Shown here: positions 6,115-12,861 of the stretch, piece by piece
Position numbering within the stretch: position 1 is the first letter of the stretch
Layout: every line of letters starts with the position of its first letter
Assembly: GCA_015490255.1 (NCBI GenBank)
Contig: WFYF01000309.1
Coordinates: 1-12,861 of the forward strand
Reading direction: 5' to 3'
DNA: 12,861 nt
Source: Caldifarciminota bacterium
GTDB lineage: Bacteria > Hydrothermota > Hydrothermia > S141-80
Made by a program: the position numbers and the translations under genes
Notes under the pieces: generated by a model
Told to the model about the DNA's origin: nothing
The model's database searches: none
The model's input: the letters and a program-made list of their open reading frames with translations, nothing else

Positions 6115-7635
6115 ATGCGCTATGCCCTTCTCTCGGTTTTTGACAAACACGGGGTTGAAGATTTCGCGAGGGGCCTCACCGAACTCGGTTTCTCTCTCCT
6201 TTCCACGGGAGGAACCGCCCGCACCCTTGAACAGGCTGGCCTGTCGGTCATTCCCGTGTCCCATCTCACGGGATTTCCGGAAATCCTGGACGGGCGGGTC
6301 AAAACCCTCCATCCCCTGATCTTCGGTGGCATTCTGGCCCGGAGATCCCGGGAGGAAGACCGAAAAACCATGGAGGAGCAGGACCTTCCGGACATCCGGG
6401 TGGTGGCCGTGAACCTCTATCCCTTCGCCCGCAAAGCACGGGAAGGCCTGGAAGAAACGGAGCTACTGGAGTTTATTGACATCGGCGGGCCCACGCTCAT
6501 CCGGGCGGCAGCCAAGAACTATCGGGACGTGTTTGTGGTGGTGGATCCCCGGGACTATCCCCGGGTCCTGGACGCCCTCCGGGACGGAGAGGACGCGCTG
6601 GAACTGCGAAGGGAACTGGCCCTCAAGGCCTTCGTCCACACGGCCGTGTATGACGCCACCATCTATACGGAGCTCTACCGGCGGAAACACGGGGATCCGC
6701 CGGAGTATCTCTTCCCCGTGTATCGCCGGATGCACACCCTTCGCTATGGAGAGAACCCCCATCAGCGGGGATGGGCCTATGAGGCGCTGTCTCACGGTTT
6801 TCTCTCCACCCTTCAGCCTCTCTGGGGCAAGGCCCTTTCTTTCAACAACTACGTGGATCTTTACGCAGCGCTGGCCCTCCTGCAGGACCTTGGAGAAGAG
6901 AAACCGGCGTGCGTGATCGTGAAGCACACCAACCCCTGCGGGACAGCCCGCGGGGACACGGCGCTGGAAGCCTATGAGCGGGCCCTGGAGGGAGACCCGG
7001 TTTCGGCTTTCGGGGGAATCGTGGCCCTCAACCGCCCGGTGGACAGGACCCTGGCGGAGAAACTTAACGAGCATTTCCTGGAGATTGTGGCCGCCCCGGA
7101 TTTCCATGACGAGGCCTGGGAGGTGCTCACGAAGAAGAAAAACCGCAGGCTGGTCCGGTTCCGGTTCCCCCTTCCCGACGGATACGATGCCCGGCTGCTC
7201 GGAGGCGACCTTCTGCTTCAGGAACCGGATCTCGGGATCTGGGAAGAAGAAAACCTCACGGTGGTTTCGGGAGAAGTTCCCCAGGAACTCTGGGAAGACC
7301 TGCGTTTCGCCTTCACGGTGGTGAAACACGTCAAGTCCAACGCCATCGTGGTGGCCCGGGATGAGCAGGTTCTGGGGGTGGGCGCAGGTCAGATGAACCG
7401 GGTGCAGGCGGTCCGCATCGCCCTGACGCAGGCTGGCGAAAAGGCGCGGGGCGCCGTGCTGGCTTCGGACGCCTTTTTCCCCTTTCCGGATTCGGTGGAG
7501 GAGGCCCATCGCGCCGGCATCCGGGCCATTGTCCAGCCCGGCGGGTCGGTCCGGGATGAGGAAGTGATCGCCCGGGCCCGGGAGCTGGGGATCGCCATGG
7601 TGTTCACAGGGATCCGCCACTTCCGGCATGCCTGA
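6115..7635 (+). CDS. purH: Bifunctional AICAR formyltransferase / IMP cyclohydrolase PurH
   Basis: Complete 506-residue PurH, catalysing the last two steps of purine synthesis: 10-formyltetrahydrofolate-dependent formylation of AICAR to FAICAR and ring closure to IMP. The N-terminal cyclohydrolase (MGS-like) domain shows LLSVFDKHGVEDFA (residues 5-18), STGGTARTL (30-38), TGFPEILDGRVKTLHP (52-67) and DIGGPTLIRAAAKN (122-135). The C-terminal transformylase shows LRYGENPHQ (209-217), the catalytic Lys-His in KHTNPCG (270-276), DPVSAFGG (294-301), KSNAIVVA (407-414), GAGQMNRV (423-430), ASDAFFPFPDSVEEA (450-464) and QPGGSVRDEEVI (474-485). All expected motifs are present and the length is normal (about 510). 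The gene follows era after ten bases, and its last eight bases overlap the start of the acetyltransferase gene. No purine riboswitch is seen, and no other purine gene is in the window. Confidence 0.98.
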   Translation: MRYALLSVFDKHGVEDFARGLTELGFSLLSTGGTARTLEQAGLSVIPVSHLTGFPEILDGRVKTLHPLIFGGILARRSREEDRKTMEEQDLPDIRVVAVNLYPFARKAREGLEETELLEFIDIGGPTLIRAAAKNYRDVFVVVDPRDYPRVLDALRDGEDALELRRELALKAFVHTAVYDATIYTELYRRKHGDPPEYLFPVYRRMHTLRYGENPHQRGWAYEALSHGFLSTLQPLWGKALSFNNYVDLYAALALLQDLGEEKPACVIVKHTNPCGTARGDTALEAYERALEGDPVSAFGGIVALNRPVDRTLAEKLNEHFLEIVAAPDFHDEAWEVLTKKKNRRLVRFRFPLPDGYDARLLGGDLLLQEPDLGIWEEENLTVVSGEVPQELWEDLRFAFTVVKHVKSNAIVVARDEQVLGVGAGQMNRVQAVRIALTQAGEKARGAVLASDAFFPFPDSVEEAHRAGIRAIVQPGGSVRDEEVIARARELGIAMVFTGIRHFRHA

Positions 7636-8077
7636 CGCCGTCCGGATCCGTCCCCTCGCCGATGCCGATATTCCGGAGGTGGCTCGTTTCCATCGCACCC
7701 TGATGCCCCCCGGTGAGGGATGGGGAGAGACGCAGTGGCGCTTTGAGCGGGAACACCCGTTGCGATTCCCCTTTGTGGCGGAGGTATCGGGTCAGGTGGT
7801 GGGTGTGGCGAGCTTCTGGGACGAGGAAGACCGGATGTATCTGGCCACCCTTCTGGTGCTTCCCGAACACCGCCGGCAGGGGATCGGGCGGAGGCTGGTT
7901 GAGGCCGGCGAGGCACTGGCCCGGGAACGGGGGAGGGAGTGCATGGCCCTGCATGTGCGGGCGGACAACGGAGCCGCCCGGGAATTCTATGCCCGGCTGG
8001 GCTACGTCTCTGCAGTCCCCGGGGAAATCCGCTATCCCGATGGAACCCCCGGAGACCGCCTGGAGAAACGTCTTTGA
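7628..8077 (+). CDS. GNAT-family N-acetyltransferase
   Basis: A 149-residue single-domain acetyltransferase of the GNAT superfamily, which transfers an acetyl group from acetyl-CoA to an amine. It begins VRIRPLADADIPEVARF, a typical first strand and helix. Motif A, LLVLPEHRRQGIGRRLVEA (residues 75-93), contains the pyrophosphate-binding R-x-x-G-x-G loop (82-87). Motif B is seen in VRADNGAAREFYARLGY (110-126), where the Asn and the FYxRLGF-like run are characteristic. RimI-like ribosomal-protein acetylation is one possibility, but the substrate cannot be read from the sequence. The ATG lies inside the last codons of purH (eight-base overlap) without a clear Shine-Dalgarno, so translation is probably coupled to purH. 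The stop codon lies inside the -35 element of the dnaE promoter candidate. Confidence 0.9.
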   Translation: MPDAVRIRPLADADIPEVARFHRTLMPPGEGWGETQWRFEREHPLRFPFVAEVSGQVVGVASFWDEEDRMYLATLLVLPEHRRQGIGRRLVEAGEALARERGRECMALHVRADNGAAREFYARLGYVSAVPGEIRYPDGTPGDRLEKRL

Positions 8078-8102
8078 AGGTTCGGCCGGACCGGGGTATC
8101 CT
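8074..8102 (+). promoter_or_regulatory. Sigma70-like promoter for dnaE
   Basis: TTGAAG (8074-8079), a 17-base spacer, then TATCCT (8097-8102), 28 bases before the dnaE ATG. The -35 hexamer contains the stop codon of the acetyltransferase gene. The -10 hexamer, the T that follows it, the spacer length and the distance to the start codon all match, to within one base, the era promoter candidate. It implies that dnaE can be transcribed separately from purH. Confidence 0.6.
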
Positions 8103-8121
8103 TAACCCGAACGTCCGGAGT

Positions 8122-8125
8122 GAGG
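8122..8125 (+). promoter_or_regulatory. Ribosome binding site fixing the dnaE start
   Basis: GAGG within GGAGTGAGGA, five bases before the ATG at 8131. It excludes longer in-frame starts, which would run into the acetyltransferase gene. Confidence 0.6.
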
Positions 8126-8130
8126 AAGCC

Positions 8131-11100
8131 ATGAAGGAATTCGTTCATCTTCACGTCCATTCGGAATACAGCATGCTGGACGGGGTGGCCCGGATCGGGG
8201 ATCTGGTGGCCCGGGCCCGGGAACTGGGCATGCCCGCCATTGCCCTGACGGATCACGGCAACCTGTTCGGGATGGTGGAGTTCTATGAAAAGGCCCGCGC
8301 TGCCGGGGTGAAACCCATCATCGGGATGGAGGCCTATTTTGCTCCCACCTCCCGGACCGAGAAAGAAAAAGACTATTACCACCTCACCCTCCTGGCCATG
8401 AACGCCGAGGGGGTGCGGAACCTCATGCGTCTTTCCAGCATCGCCTATCTGGAGGGCTTTTATTACAAACCCCGGATTGACTGGGAGGTCCTCTCCCGCC
8501 ATCACGAGCACCTGATTGTGCTTTCGGGCTGCCCCAAAGGACCGGTGGCCCAGAACCTTCTCCACCGGGGGGAAGAGGCGGCCCACAGGGTGATTGCGAG
8601 GTTTGTGGACCTTTTCGGGCCGGAGCGGTTTTATCTGGAACTCCAGGATGTCGGTGTGGAAGAGAGCAAAACCATCAACGAATTTCTCTTGCAGGCGGCC
8701 CCCCGGTATGGTCTGAAGCTGGTGGCCACCAACGATGTGCACTATATCCACCGGGAGGATGCCCGGCTGCAGGAGGTGCTCCTGGCCATCAACACCGGGA
8801 AGAAACTCTCAGACGAGGACCGGTTCCGCCTCTCCACGGATCAGGTGTATTTCCGCACCGCGGAGGAGATGTGGGAGCGTTTCGGCCACGTGCCGGAGGC
8901 CCTTCACAGCACGCTGGAGATCGCCGAAAAGGTGAACATTGAGCTCACCCTGGACCCCACCCGGGTGCACCTTCCCCGGTTTGACATTCCGCCGGAATTT
9001 GAAAGCGCGGATCAGTATCTGCGGCATCTGGCCCGGGAAGGGTTGACCCGGCGGGTGGGGGAGCCCGTTCCGGAAGCCTATGCAAAGCGCCTGGAACACG
9101 AACTTTCCATCATTGAGCGGATGGGATATGCAGGGTATTTCCTGATCATCTGGGAGATCGTGCGCCATGCCCGGGAGGCGGGAATCCCCGTGGGTCCGGG
9201 TCGGGGCTCGGCGGTGGGCTCCCTGGTGCTCTATGCCCTGGGGATCACCCAGCTGGACCCCCTCCGCTATGACCTTCTGTTTGAGCGTTTTCTCAATCCG
9301 GAACGGGTTTCGCCTCCGGATGTGGACATTGACTTTTCCGACCAGAAGCGGGACCGGGTGATTGAATTCATCCGGAAGCGTTTCGGCGAGGACAGCGTGG
9401 CCCAGATCATCACCTTCGGCCGGATGCTTTCCCGGGCGGTGGTGCGGGATGTGGGCCGGGTGCTGGGCATCCCTCTTTCGGAAGTGGACAAAATCGCCAA
9501 ACTCATTCCGCAGGGGAGTTCGCTGGCGGAAGCCCTGGAAACCGTTCCGGAACTGAAGGCGTATGAAGAAAAATATCCGGATCTGTTCGCCTATGCCCGC
9601 AAACTTGAAGGACAGGTGCGGAACGCCTCCACCCATGCGGCCGGGGTGGTGATTGCCCCGGGGAAAATCACGGACTATGTCCCCCTCTTTCGCCACACCG
9701 GGACTTCCCGGGAGGTGTCCACCCAGTTTGACATGAAGTCCCTGGAGATGGTGGGGCTTCTGAAGGTGGACATCCTGGGCCTGCGCACCCTCACCATTCT
9801 GGAGAAGGCGCAGGAACTGATCCACCGTCGGGAACCGGCGTTTGACCTCTCCCGGATTCCCCTTGATGATCCCGAAACGTTCCGCCTTCTGGGCGAGGGG
9901 CACACCCTGGGCGTTTTCCAGATGGAGAGCCGGGGGATGCGGGAGCTCCTCCGGATGCTGAAACCCTCCCGGTTTGAAGACCTCATCGCGGTGAACGCCC
10001 TTTATCGCCCCGGCCCTCTGTCCTCGGGCATGCATATTGACTTTGTGAGGCGCAAGCACGGGGAGGCCCCCATCACCTATATGCTTCCTGAGCTGGAGGA
10101 GATTCTGCAGGAGACCTATGGCACCATCGTCTATCAGGAACAGATCATGCAGATCGCGGCGAAAGTGGCGGGGTTTTCCCTGGGGGAAGCGGATCTTCTC
10201 CGGCGGGCGATGGGCAAGAAAAAGCCCGAGGTGATGGCCCAGATGAAAGCCCGGTTTCTTGAAGGGGCCACCGCCCGGGGGGTCCCCCGCGAGAAGGCCG
10301 AGGCCCTGTTTGAATACATCGTGCCTTTTGCGGGATACGGGTTCAACAAATCCCACGCCGCGGCCTATGCCCTGATCGCCTACCAGACGGCCTTTCTCAA
10401 AGCCCACTACCCTGCGGAGTTCATGACCGCCACCCTCTCGGCGGAGATGGTGGCCGGAGACTTCCACAAGAAGGCCTATCAGTTTGTCCGGGAAGCCCAG
10501 CGGATGGGGCTGGAGGTTCTGCCTCCGGATGTGAACGCCTCGGACTGGGAGTTCCGGCTGGAAGACGACCGCCGCATCCGGTATGGCCTGGGGGCGGTGA
10601 AAAACGTCGGGAAAAAGTTTGTGGAGGAACTTGTCCAGGAACGGGAGCAGAACGGTGCCTATGCCTCCTTTGAGCAGTTTGTGGACCGCATGCATGGCCG
10701 CGGCAACTGGAACAAACGGGCGATTGAAAGTCTTGTGAAGGCCGGAGCTTTTGACCGTCTGGAGCCCTCCCGGAAGGCCCTGTTAGAGGCCATCCCCCGG
10801 ATGAGCCGTCCCACCCAGGTGGCTGCCGGCCAGTCTCTTTTCGGAGAACTTGTGCCGGTGCGTCGGTCTCCGGTGAACCGGGAGGTGACCGACACCGTGG
10901 AGGAGCGGGTGGCGATGGAGCGGGAGGTGCTGGGTTTTCCCCTGGCCGCCCATCCCATGGACCGGTTCCGGGAATACGCTGTCCGGAATTTTCCCTCCTA
11001 TGATGCCCTTGAGGAGAAAACCGGGGACACGGTGGAGGTGGTGGGGGCCATCGTGGAACTCCAGGTCCGGAGAGGACGCACCCGGTATGCTGATCTGCAG

Positions 11101-11493
11101 CTGGAAGATCACGAAGGCAACCGCCTCCGGGTGCTGGTGTTTGAGGATCTCCTGAAAGAGCGCCAGGACCTGCTCACCCTGGACCGGGTGGTGTGGTGCC
11201 GGGGCTATCTTTCCACCGAAGGCGACGAGGAGTCGCTGGTGCTCCGGGCCGCGGCGCTGGAGGATCTGGAGCAGCGTCTGGCCCACGCTCCTGTGGAATG
11301 CGTGCTGCCGGAGCGGTTTGACGAGGCCTGGGCGGAGAAGTTTGTCTCGGTGGTGCGGGCTCATCCGGGGACCCATCCTCTGCATATCCGCCTGAACGGC
11401 AAACGCTATCGCTCCCGTGACGTGCAGGTGGATGCGAGTGAGAGTCTTTTCCAGGCTCTTCGGGAGATGGGCGTAACGGTCAGGGTTTCCTGA
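8131..11493 (+). CDS. dnaE: DNA polymerase III alpha subunit DnaE
   Basis: Complete 1120-residue replicative polymerase subunit. The PHP domain opens with HLHVHSEYSMLDG (residues 6-18). All nine positions expected as metal ligands are filled: H8, H10, D17, H42, E67, H84, C134, D202, H204. The polymerase core shows GPGRGSAVGSLV (355-366) and PDVDIDF (396-402). With D547 in LLKVDILGL this gives the catalytic Asp triad D399, D401, D547. Further landmarks are YRPGPLSSGM (625-634), GYGFNKSHAAAYALIAYQTA (735-754), a helix-hairpin-helix (about 818-838), a clamp-motif-like AGQSLFGEL (899-907), and an OB fold (about 966-1043). The C-terminal domain is the usual one. It belongs to the E. coli/Thermus DnaE type rather than PolC, since no internal DnaQ-like exonuclease is present. 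The ATG at 8131 is chosen for its ribosome binding site and because the family motif starts there. The stop overlaps the next ATG by one base. Confidence 0.98.
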   Translation: MKEFVHLHVHSEYSMLDGVARIGDLVARARELGMPAIALTDHGNLFGMVEFYEKARAAGVKPIIGMEAYFAPTSRTEKEKDYYHLTLLAMNAEGVRNLMRLSSIAYLEGFYYKPRIDWEVLSRHHEHLIVLSGCPKGPVAQNLLHRGEEAAHRVIARFVDLFGPERFYLELQDVGVEESKTINEFLLQAAPRYGLKLVATNDVHYIHREDARLQEVLLAINTGKKLSDEDRFRLSTDQVYFRTAEEMWERFGHVPEALHSTLEIAEKVNIELTLDPTRVHLPRFDIPPEFESADQYLRHLAREGLTRRVGEPVPEAYAKRLEHELSIIERMGYAGYFLIIWEIVRHAREAGIPVGPGRGSAVGSLVLYALGITQLDPLRYDLLFERFLNPERVSPPDVDIDFSDQKRDRVIEFIRKRFGEDSVAQIITFGRMLSRAVVRDVGRVLGIPLSEVDKIAKLIPQGSSLAEALETVPELKAYEEKYPDLFAYARKLEGQVRNASTHAAGVVIAPGKITDYVPLFRHTGTSREVSTQFDMKSLEMVGLLKVDILGLRTLTILEKAQELIHRREPAFDLSRIPLDDPETFRLLGEGHTLGVFQMESRGMRELLRMLKPSRFEDLIAVNALYRPGPLSSGMHIDFVRRKHGEAPITYMLPELEEILQETYGTIVYQEQIMQIAAKVAGFSLGEADLLRRAMGKKKPEVMAQMKARFLEGATARGVPREKAEALFEYIVPFAGYGFNKSHAAAYALIAYQTAFLKAHYPAEFMTATLSAEMVAGDFHKKAYQFVREAQRMGLEVLPPDVNASDWEFRLEDDRRIRYGLGAVKNVGKKFVEELVQEREQNGAYASFEQFVDRMHGRGNWNKRAIESLVKAGAFDRLEPSRKALLEAIPRMSRPTQVAAGQSLFGELVPVRRSPVNREVTDTVEERVAMEREVLGFPLAAHPMDRFREYAVRNFPSYDALEEKTGDTVEVVGAIVELQVRRGRTRYADLQLEDHEGNRLRVLVFEDLLKERQDLLTLDRVVWCRGYLSTEGDEESLVLRAAALEDLEQRLAHAPVECVLPERFDEAWAEKFVSVVRAHPGTHPLHIRLNGKRYRSRDVQVDASESLFQALREMGVTVRVS

Positions 11494-12302
11494 TGTGGTG
11501 GCGACGCCTTCCCGAGCCTCCCCGCGTGCGTTTTACCGGCACCGCACCCCGGACCGGCCCCTGTCTGATCCGCCTGCCTCACCATCCCGTGCTGGCCTCC
11601 CTGGCCCTGGATGCGGTCCACGCCCTGCGGGAGAACCTGGAAGGTTCTCTGATCCTGTTAGGTCCTCCAGCGGTGTTCCCCCTGGTCCACCATCATCTTC
11701 CCGGTCTCACCCTGCTTTCGGTGGATGCGGAAAAACCGGATCGGGAGGCCCCTTTCACAGGCCTGCAGTTCACCGCGTTCTGGGATCTGGATAAGGTCCC
11801 GCCCGACCGGGCCTGGCTGCGGGCCATCTATCCCCATCTGTCGGGTCCGCACTTCGCTTTTCACGACGAAGGAACCTTTGTGTTCCGGGTGAATCGGCGC
11901 TATCCGGCGCGCTGGCGGGAAGCCCTGGCTATGGTGGGTGTGCCCTGGAAGGCCCTGGCCACGCCGGTGGATGCCCGGGAAGAAAAGTCGGTGGTGGACT
12001 TTCTGAAAGGGCGGTTCGGATGGCGGGGGGAGCCGCTGGTGGTTGTGGATGACGAGGTGTCGCCGCCTTCAGGACCCTGGCTGGCGGTCCCGCTGAACCA
12101 TCCGGAGCTTGCCTCCTGGAGCGTTTCCCGGGTGCGGGCCCTTCTTGCCCTGGCCCGGGTGTATGCGGGCAACGGTGTGATGGCGGGAGAGGCCTGGCGG
12201 CTGGGCCTCCTGACCGTTCTCCCGGACACCATTCCGGTTGAAAACGCCCAGCCCCACGCGGAGGAAACATGGGAACAGATCAGAAAGAAACTTCACTCCT
12301 GA
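11493..12302 (+). CDS. Uncharacterised protein, divergent GT9/heptosyltransferase-like
   Basis: A 269-residue protein I do not recognise with certainty. The order of its segments resembles a shortened GT-B glycosyltransferase of family 9 (heptosyltransferase type). CLIRLPHHPVLASLALDAVHALRE (about 24-47) sits where GT9 has its first strand and GD-x-P helix. SLILLGPPAVFPLVHHHLPG follows as a second strand-helix. REALAMVGVPW (142-152) is like the linker, PLVVVDDE (181-188) like the first strand of the C-terminal half, and RALLALARVYAGNGVMAGEAWRLGLLTVLP (215-244) aligns in style with the sugar-nucleotide site. The Asp of the GD motif and the usual NDTGPMH-like signature are absent, so it may be inactive or have another role. 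No signal peptide or membrane segment is seen. The ATG overlaps the dnaE stop (TGATG) and the 3' end overlaps the exporter gene by 34 bases, so expression is probably coupled to both. Confidence 0.85.
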   Translation: MWWRRLPEPPRVRFTGTAPRTGPCLIRLPHHPVLASLALDAVHALRENLEGSLILLGPPAVFPLVHHHLPGLTLLSVDAEKPDREAPFTGLQFTAFWDLDKVPPDRAWLRAIYPHLSGPHFAFHDEGTFVFRVNRRYPARWREALAMVGVPWKALATPVDAREEKSVVDFLKGRFGWRGEPLVVVDDEVSPPSGPWLAVPLNHPELASWSVSRVRALLALARVYAGNGVMAGEAWRLGLLTVLPDTIPVENAQPHAEETWEQIRKKLHS

Positions 12303-12861
12303 CCTATTATCGCTGGCTGTGGCCCTATCTGCGCCGGAGGGTGCTGCTTCTCCTCCTGACCTTTGTGCTGATGCTCAGCGTTTCCCTGGTGCAGGGGCTG
12401 TCCATCGGACTGCTTTCCCCGGTCCTGCGCGTTCTCTTCGGGCAAGAAGGTGTGCCTGCCCTGTTTTCCCGGGGCGTGCTGCGCCCGGTGGGGGAGTTCC
12501 TCCAGGCCTGGCTGTTCAGCGTGCCCCGGGACGAAGCCCTCCGGCGGGTTGCCTATATGATTGTGGCGGTGTATTTCTTCCGGGGGGTGGTGATTTACGC
12601 CTATCAGATCCTGGCTTTTTCTTTTGAGGAAGGGCTTGTCCGGGACCTCCGGAACGCCCTGTTTGAGAAGGTGATCAACATGCCCCTTTCCCACATCCGT
12701 CGGATGAACACGGGGGAGCTCATTTCCCGGTTCTATCACGACATCGGTGTTCTCCGGGAAACGTTTGCCATGGGCGTGTTCGCGGCACTTCGGGAAGCCC
12801 TCACCGGGATGGCCTATCTCGCCGTGGCGGTGGCCACGAGCTGGAAACTCTCCCTGTTCTC
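12269..12861 (+). CDS. MsbA-like ABC exporter, N-terminal membrane domain (runs off the window)
   Basis: The first 197 codons of an ABC-B type exporter, a half-transporter of the MsbA type with a fused membrane and ATPase domain; the ATPase part is beyond the window end. After a short polar start, a first membrane helix spans about residues 24-50 and a second about 94-118. They are followed by the characteristic intracellular stretch FEEGLVRDLRNALFEKVINM (119-138) and NTGELISRFYHDIGVL (147-162), equivalent to the family's GdliSR-x-x-x-D coupling region. A third helix begins near 167. The ATG is preceded by GGAGG four bases upstream. The start lies 34 bases inside the preceding gene in another frame. 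In a diderm, a lipid A/LPS-core flippase is plausible, but drug or lipid exporters look alike in this part. No Walker motifs are in view, so activity cannot be judged. Confidence 0.92.
   Translation, partial: MGTDQKETSLLTYYRWLWPYLRRRVLLLLLTFVLMLSVSLVQGLSIGLLSPVLRVLFGQEGVPALFSRGVLRPVGEFLQAWLFSVPRDEALRRVAYMIVAVYFFRGVVIYAYQILAFSFEEGLVRDLRNALFEKVINMPLSHIRRMNTGELISRFYHDIGVLRETFAMGVFAALREALTGMAYLAVAVATSWKLSLF

Noticed and set aside
7939..8130. N-terminal extension of DnaE upstream of 8131
   Set aside because: The frame overlaps the acetyltransferase gene, the residues are unlike DnaE, and the family motif starts just after the ATG at 8131, which has a ribosome binding site.
8809..10695. Long open frame (628 codons) on the minus strand opposite dnaE
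   Set aside because: Antisense shadow of dnaE with the same biased composition and no motif.
12238..12266. TTGAAA as a -35 for a promoter of the ABC exporter
   Set aside because: The sequence 17 bases downstream is GAGGAA, which does not resemble a -10; it is part of the ribosome binding site.
1..12861. tRNA, rRNA, CRISPR arrays, insertion sequences, riboswitches
   Set aside because: Nearly all of the window is protein-coding. The only sizeable gap (5045-5219) shows no tRNA-like or repeat structure, and no transposase or spaced repeats were found.

Overview
The window is a gene-dense stretch (GC-rich by eye, around 60%) of a bacterial chromosome, almost entirely housekeeping. The presence of an Omp85/BamA-type outer-membrane assembly protein and an MsbA-like exporter points to a diderm (Gram-negative type) bacterium. 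Proteins are rich in Arg/Glu and poor in Cys, and DnaE keeps a complete PHP metal site. Both would fit a thermophilic or deep-branching lineage, but I cannot name a phylum from this sequence. No tRNA, rRNA, CRISPR array, insertion sequence or phage gene is visible, and nothing looks recently transferred.

Layout: (1) 1-711, plus strand: the 3' part of an RsmB/NSUN-type RNA m5C methyltransferase. It meets the next gene tail to tail with one base between stop codons. (2) 5044-713, minus strand: a three-gene envelope operon made of a Slt70-like lytic transglycosylase, an S-adenosylmethionine hydrolase (DUF62 family) and an Omp85/BamA-like protein. The genes are 1 bp apart or overlap by 22 bp. (3) 5045-5219: the only sizeable intergenic gap (175 bp), a divergent regulatory region. 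It holds a sigma70-like promoter for era on the plus strand and, on the minus strand, a near-consensus promoter whose predicted +1 falls on an ATG of the transglycosylase. (4) 5220-8077, plus strand: era, purH and a GNAT acetyltransferase, tightly spaced or overlapping. (5) 8131 to the end, plus strand: dnaE, a divergent glycosyltransferase-9-like protein, and the first 197 codons of an MsbA-like ABC exporter. A second promoter with the same form as that of era overlaps the stop of the acetyltransferase gene.

How it fits together: the minus-strand genes concern the cell envelope (murein cleavage, outer-membrane protein insertion) with a SAM-degrading enzyme inserted between them. The plus-strand genes cover ribosome assembly (Era), purine synthesis (PurH) and replication (DnaE), ending in what may be the start of a lipid or LPS export cluster. 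I found no convincing novel multi-gene system. The observations most worth following are the three promoters sharing TTGA(A/T)G with 17-bp spacers, the conflicting start signals of the transglycosylase, and the compact GT9-like protein between dnaE and the exporter gene.
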